Below the pieces are notes generated by a model. The model was not told the origin of the DNA. It did not search any database and saw nothing but the letters and a program-made list of their open reading frames with translations. A DNA stretch of 64,000 nucleotides from Cercospora beticola (Eukaryota > Ascomycota > Dothideomycetes > Mycosphaerellales > Mycosphaerellaceae): contig NC_088936.1 of assembly GCF_033473495.1 (NCBI RefSeq), forward strand, positions 2,790,001 through 2,854,000. The letters are read 5' to 3'. This document shows positions 59,416 to 64,000 of the stretch, in pieces; position 1 is the stretch's first letter; each line of letters starts with the position of its first letter. Position numbers and translations under genes: made by a program.

Positions 59416-59975
59416 CTAATACTCCAATTCTCCTGCCTCCGGCCTTCCACCTTCAACATCCCACTGTGGAGACCAGGTCCTCCGCGGCGGCTGACCGGGC
59501 TTATATACGACGATTTCATAGAAACCTTGGGTTGTAAAGCTCAGTTCGCCGTACGAGCCTGGCTCTGTGCATTGGACACTGGGATCATACTCATCGCCGA
59601 GGGTCTGCATGAGATAATCATTGTGGTAACTTGGAAACAAAACGTCAGAGGTTCTCTTTTTTATTTGACTCCATTCGAGAAGGAGTTTCTTGGATGCACT
59701 GCCGAAACTTACATCCTCACCAAGCAATCGTTCTCGAAACGATAATCGATTGTTCCACCGAAACGACGCTGCTCAAATTGGAGGAATGTATTGCCTGGTG
59801 CTGAGCGCACGAGTTGTTCTCCTCTACGGAATGTACGCCATTGTTGACGCGGGTGCGTGTTTTGGCGTTTGAGCACATCGTGTGAGGCTTCAGTGAAGTT
59901 GATCGGCGTTGCGATGGAACTGGCCGCGAAGGAAAGAAGCGACGCTGTGCCGACGAGGAAGCTGAGTAGATGCAT
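59416..59975 (-). CDS. Small secreted protein with KEX2-type site
   Basis: The N-terminus MHLLSFLVGTASLLSFAASS is a clear signal peptide. A short propeptide then ends in LKRQ, a typical Kex2 Lys-Arg processing site near residue 37. The most coherent model has exons 59721-59975 and 59416-59604 with a 116-nt intron (GTGAGG...CTCTGAC...ATGCAG), giving 147 residues. An alternative would keep more of the open frame upstream of 59604. The mature part has two or three cysteines, several aromatic residues and segments such as FGGTIDYRFENDCL and YGELSFTTQGFYEIVVY, which look beta-structured. A TATA box sits about 70 bp upstream. No family recognised; an extracellular role is inferred. Confidence 0.7.
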
Positions 59976-60045
59976 GATGGCGATAGCAGCAATGGAAGCG
60001 CTGTGAGATTACCATTGTGGAAGATCGATCAGATAAACCGGGTGA

Positions 60046-60052
60046 CTTTATA
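60046..60052 (-). promoter_or_regulatory. TATA box of the KEX2-site secreted protein
   Basis: Minus strand reads TATAAAG in CCTGTATAAAGTCACC, about 70 bp upstream of the ATG at 59975. Confidence 0.6.
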
Positions 60053-60590
60053 CAGGTCGTTCGCCTCGCTCCATAGCTTCAGCTTTCGCTCGTATCAATT
60101 GGACATGCTTCGAGCCGTTCTGCTTGGCATATTGTAGCGACGCGAGACGTCTTTGTTCAGTTGCTTGTGGCAGAGAAACGACCCGAACACGCGCGAGCAC
60201 AGCACAGTATTGTTGCTTGCCAAGCCCGAAGCTATGCAAAGCTATGCCTTCACTCCGTTGGTGCTGCGCTGATCATTGTCCTATTCGTATATTGTAAGCG
60301 ACGTTGCATTATTAGTATATCCGCAACACCTGCGGTTCGTCGCACCAGGCACGTGGTCAGAAGGCCATGAACTACGGGAGATGTCTGAATCGAAGCTGGG
60401 ACGTTGACTTTTTGATTCATACATGCTACAGACGTAGCGACGCCATGACTTGGAGCGCCGGAAGCGGGACTTCCACTTCATTTCATACCCATCCATAGCA
60501 GGTCTGGTCTCTTAATTTTGGACTCTTGAACCTGATCTAAAAACCCGCGCAACCCCAACTCCGCTGCTTATCCCCACAATGAGAATGCAT
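60053..60590. other. Intergenic, RPS4 3' region
   Basis: About 540 bp upstream of the secreted-protein promoter and downstream of the RPS4 stop. Nothing recognised. Confidence 0.4.
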
Positions 60591-61591
60591 CTAGTGGCCA
60601 GCAAGAGCATAGGCGCGTCTGCGGTCACGCTCCTCAGCGATGGTGAGCTTGACACCCTTGCCCTTTGGCAGGGAGATCCAAGGCTTCTCACGACCGATGA
60701 CGAAGACGTTGGATTCACGGGTGGCGAACTCGTTGTCGATGGCGTCCTTGATGTGCACGATGTTGAAGCCTCCGTCGTGGCGTTCACGGTGGGTGATGAC
60801 ACCAACACGACCCATGTTACGACCACCAGTGGCCATGGCGATCACACCAGTGTCGAAGCGGATGAAGTCATCGATCTTGCCTGTTGGATGTGTTAGAGGC
60901 TGTGCGGGATTGCAGCAAATTCTCGACTTTGTACTCACCAGTCTCGAGGTTGATCTTGACGGTGTCGTTGACTCGGATGGCCGGGTCTGGGTAGCGGATA
61001 CTATTTATCCCGTCAGCATCGGGGTGGATCTACCAAAGCTTTGGAACGACTGAATGACGATCGAGCCGTAAGGTCGAGACTTACGTGCGCGCGTCGTGCG
61101 TAACCAAGAATGGGATGCCGCCCTTGCCCAGTTGTACTCTCTTGACCTTGCCCAATTTGTATGAAGCCTCCTCATCAGTGATGCGGTGCACGGTGAAGCG
61201 ACCCTTGGTGTCGTAGACGAGGCGGAAGTTCTCGCCAGTCTTCTCGATGGAGATCACGTCCATGAAGCCGGCTGGGTAGGTAGGATCGGTTCGGACCTTG
61301 CCATCGACCTTGATCAGGCGCTGCATGACAATGGCCTTGGTCTCGCGGCCATTGAGGGCGTACTTCAGACTGTGCGAAGAATGCTGTCAGTATGCCGCCG
61401 CCTTCGCTTCACCTCGCTCTCCTTCAGCAGATATCGTACCGGTTGCGAATGAAGACGATCAAAGGCATGCAGTCGCGCAGCTTGTGCGGACCAGGCGAGG
61501 CCTTGGGCGCATAGCTACCGCTGAGCTTGTCGAGCAGCCAGTGCGATGGCGCTGACAGACGCTTCTGGTGCTTCTTTGGTCCTCTACCCAT
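60591..61591 (-). CDS. RPS4: 40S ribosomal protein S4
   Basis: Cytosolic small-subunit ribosomal protein eS4. Four exons: 61440-61591, 61085-61369, 60939-61000 and 60591-60880 (introns 70, 84 and 58 nt), giving 262 residues, about the length of yeast Rps4. It starts [20 protein letters not shown] and runs through the S4 RNA-binding region ([20 protein letters not shown]). It continues with the KOW-like segment ([20 protein letters not shown]) and ends [14 protein letters not shown]. All junctions keep frame with GT...AG ends. Confidence 0.97.
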
Positions 61592-62188
61592 TTTGTCGTT
61601 TGGCGAAGGGTGGTTGTGTCGTCGCTGAACGGGGAGTGGAAGCAATCAGGAGAGCAGAAATGTTCGCGGCGGCAGGACGAATTGACCGCGCTAGTGGGCG
61701 TGTGGTCTTGGCTCGCTTCGTCGGCCAATCAGAGCACATCATGACGACCTCCGAAAATGAGAAGCACGACGCGCCGCAACACAGCACACTCCAGTTCACT
61801 TCTTTCTCAGCTCTGGCAACTTGATCGTAGTTGCAGCTCTGTAAGACTGTACTGTTGCTTCTGTTGCATTCGGTACAGAGGCGGTCTTGTTTTGGAACAT
61901 TTGACCCTGCTGGAGTCGTTTCAAGCCCTTTCAACCTCGCGTCGCTCTGTCCGGCACGTACACGCACTTATACCGCACTGATGCATTCGTCGATATGCTT
62001 GGTCTGAACAAGAGAGCTTGAGAGTGGTGCTTTCGTTGCCCTGTCCGCTGCGCGATCTGGGGCCTTGTCCGAGCCGAGCCAACAGCGAATGCACGTCATC
62101 GAACTCAACTTCATGCCATTGAGCTTTCACTGCAGGAACTCCTCTTCCATTTGCCCTGCTTTGCGTACACGAGCTGACAACAGACACG
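61592..62188. promoter_or_regulatory. RPS4/alcohol dehydrogenase divergent promoter
   Basis: 597 bp between divergent starts. Short frames cross it on both strands. No TATA box was identified. Confidence 0.45.
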
Positions 62189-63229
62189 ATGGCTGGGAGC
62201 CAGCACAAGCTAACCACCTTCTATTTTGACACTTCTTCCAAGGCCTTTTCGGAGAAGACTGTCACCAAGAGTCTGAGCCACAACGACGTGCTCATCAAAA
62301 CCACGCACTCAGGTATCTGCTTCACCGACGTACATGCCAAGGACAAAGAATGCGGACTCGGTCATGAGGGTGTAGGCGAAATTGTCGACGTCGGCCCTGC
62401 GGTCAAACATCTGAAGCCGGGTAACCGAGTTGGCTGGGGCTGGCTACACACATCCTGCGGGCACTGTTCCACATGCGTCACTGGCTACAGGCAGTATTGC
62501 TCCGAGGCTCGTGGTTTCGCCTTTTCGGACCTGGATCAGGGAGCCTTCAGCGATTACCGGATCATCGACTCCGATTTCGCGTACTTGCTGCCAAGCAGCA
62601 TATCTTCTGTGGATGCGGCTCCATTGATGTGCGCCGGCGCCTCAGTTTACGAGGCTCTTGATGCAGCTGAGACTAAGTCGAATGACAGGGTCGGTGTGGT
62701 GGGCATCGGCGGTCTGGGCCATTGTGCTATTTTGTTTGCAAAGGCCATGGGTTGTGCTGTGACGGCCATCTCCAGTGGTGATCGCAAGCGACAAGATGCT
62801 TTTGCACTCGGTGTAGAAGAGTTCCGCGATGCTACCAAGATCTCGGAAGCATATACAGCTGAAGCCTTCCGGAGTCGACATGACCCGCAGCCTGCCAACA
62901 TCAACGTACTTCTCATCACTTCGAACGCTGTACCCAAGTTGGAATCTGTGCTTCCATTGTTGGCGCGTCGAGCCACGATTGTGTTGATGACCATACAAAT
63001 GGAGCCTCTGGAAGTACCTTACATGCAGTTCGTGCTGCCAGGACACCGTCTAATAGCATCCACTGAAGCCTCACGCGAGACTCATGTTAAGATGCTGGAG
63101 TTTGCAGAACGCATGCGCATCAAGCCGTGGACGGAGGTCTTCGATATGACTGCAGACGGAGTGTCGCAAGCCTTCGCAAAGCTAGAGCAAGGTGACATGC
63201 GCTATCGTGGAGTCCTTGCGAGGCCGTGA
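62189..63229 (+). CDS. Zinc-dependent medium-chain alcohol dehydrogenase
   Basis: NAD(P)-dependent alcohol/aldehyde oxidoreductase of the MDR superfamily, similar in style to cinnamyl-alcohol or microbial ADHs. One exon, 346 residues. Catalytic zinc ligands are visible as Cys44 in SGICFTDVH and His59-Glu60 in GHEGVGEIV. Structural zinc ligands are Cys90, 93, 96 and 104 (CGHCSTCVTGYRQYC). The cofactor loop is VVGIGGLGHCAILFAKAMG near residue 172. The gap between Cys44 and His59 is about six residues shorter than in classic ADH, a form seen in some fungal and bacterial relatives. Substrate unknown; probably cytosolic. Confidence 0.92.
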   Translation: MAGSQHKLTTFYFDTSSKAFSEKTVTKSLSHNDVLIKTTHSGICFTDVHAKDKECGLGHEGVGEIVDVGPAVKHLKPGNRVGWGWLHTSCGHCSTCVTGYRQYCSEARGFAFSDLDQGAFSDYRIIDSDFAYLLPSSISSVDAAPLMCAGASVYEALDAAETKSNDRVGVVGIGGLGHCAILFAKAMGCAVTAISSGDRKRQDAFALGVEEFRDATKISEAYTAEAFRSRHDPQPANINVLLITSNAVPKLESVLPLLARRATIVLMTIQMEPLEVPYMQFVLPGHRLIASTEASRETHVKMLEFAERMRIKPWTEVFDMTADGVSQAFAKLEQGDMRYRGVLARP

Positions 63230-63584
63230 GCGTCCATCTGACGATCTGAACATGCGAGCCTTATATCTGGATGCTCGGAATGCCAAGATTCTGATGCACT
63301 GAAGATTTTGGACTTATTGAATTTGAGGCCACTTGAGGACGTGAAAATTTTCAAAGCCAAGTGCGCATACCGAACGATGTCTATTCGTCCATGTACGCCG
63401 ACCACAAAACCTACCAGGTTTCCTCCTGTCTTCGCAGCAATATAAACCACAGCCTCGCTGCTCTCCCACTTCTACGTACACAACAAACTCACCCACCAAC
63501 CACACTCTATCATTCCACCGAAATCTTGCACTCCGAGGCAGCTAATTCACCAGTGGACTATAGAGCACTATCTCTCGAACAATC
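63230..63584. other. Intergenic with putative promoter
   Basis: Holds a TATAAA at 63441-63446 followed by a C/A-rich stretch that looks like a fungal 5' leader leading to the ATG at 63585. Confidence 0.45.
63441..63446 (+). promoter_or_regulatory. TATA box upstream of small ORF
   Basis: TATAAA in GCAATATAAACCAC, 144 bp upstream of an ATG in good context (ACAATCATGA). The interval is rich in CAC and ACA. Confidence 0.45.
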
Positions 63585-63875
63585 ATGAATTCTTCGCGCC
63601 GTATCTTCAAAGCGTACGACAAGCTCCAGGAGGGCAAGAGACGGGGGCGGGATCGAACCCCAAGGCTCTGCATGAGCAGCTCGCCTGATGTGTTTCCAGA
63701 TCAGCACGGTTCAGCACAAGTAACCACCTCAAGTGGCTGCTCTGAGCTCTGGGACGACATCTGCGACTTTTGGACACTGCTGACCACCCCGAGACGATCA
63801 TCTTACGGACGATACACGCCTACTTGGAGGGTCCTACTGGCGACTCTATACAACACTCCACAGCACTGCTTATAG
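63585..63875 (+). CDS. Possible small protein, doubtful
   Basis: A 96-codon frame (MNSSRRIFKAYDKLQEGKRR) preceded by a TATA box and a leader-like stretch. The product has a basic start and a Ser/Thr-rich, Trp-containing end (ELWDDICDFWTLL). No family recognised. It could be the first exon of a gene running past the window edge, or not coding at all. Confidence 0.3.
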   Translation: MNSSRRIFKAYDKLQEGKRRGRDRTPRLCMSSSPDVFPDQHGSAQVTTSSGCSELWDDICDFWTLLTTPRRSSYGRYTPTWRVLLATLYNTPQHCL

Positions 63876-64000
63876 CGATGCTGATGCTCCGTGAAGAGAT
63901 ATTACCCAGCGGATGATTGACAAACGCTCCGAATTAGAGAGATGGCGAAAGCCGTCACAGCGCGGCCGGAGCGCGCGTACTCAAAAGAGAATATAAGGTC

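Noticed and set aside
63640..63720. tRNA B-box-like sequence (GGTTCGATCCC) on the minus strand
   Set aside because: The T-arm does not pair properly, and no matching acceptor stem or A box could be found upstream. Treated as chance.

Overview
The window is nuclear DNA of a filamentous ascomycete. Protein-coding genes carry short introns (about 50-130 nt) with GT...CTAAC/CTGAC...AG signals, and the products are typical Pezizomycotina proteins. The gene set and style fit Dothideomycetes, perhaps Mycosphaerellaceae, but that placement is inference. Gene models below were spliced by hand by joining open frames at consensus splice sites; nearly all give an in-frame product of the family's usual length.

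Left part (1-17.5 kb): APC5 and APN2 diverge from a 315-bp promoter. Then come an unknown basic protein, the complex I factor CIA30, the proteasome subunit RPN5, a secreted protein extraordinarily rich in Trp and Tyr, a UBX-domain protein, and two proteins built almost wholly from tandem Myb/SANT-like repeats. Middle (17.7-34.4 kb): RSM22 (mitoribosome assembly), casein kinase 1, an SRPK-like kinase, ATP18 (a 59-residue ATP synthase subunit split over four exons), a large DUF3433-like membrane protein and a Ded1/Vasa-type DEAD-box helicase. From 34.4 to 42.3 kb the DNA is gene-poor.

Right part (42.3-64 kb): a GPR1/FUN34-type transporter, a GAL80-like oxidoreductase with a probable GC-AG intron, a SPOUT RNA methyltransferase, a YAP-type bZIP factor, an unknown protein, SLA2, an F-box/2EXR-like protein, a secreted protein with a KEX2-type site, ribosomal protein RPS4 and a zinc alcohol dehydrogenase.

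The genes are mostly housekeeping and do not form one pathway. Two themes stand out. APN2, APC5 and SLA2 are classic neighbours of the ascomycete mating-type (MAT) locus; here APN2 and SLA2 lie about 49 kb apart with some 20 genes between them and no recognisable alpha-box or HMG-box gene. Several products act in mitochondria (CIA30, RSM22, ATP18), and the two Myb-repeat proteins have N-termini that might be mitochondrial presequences. Those two repeat proteins and the Trp/Tyr-rich secreted protein are the best candidates for undescribed biology.
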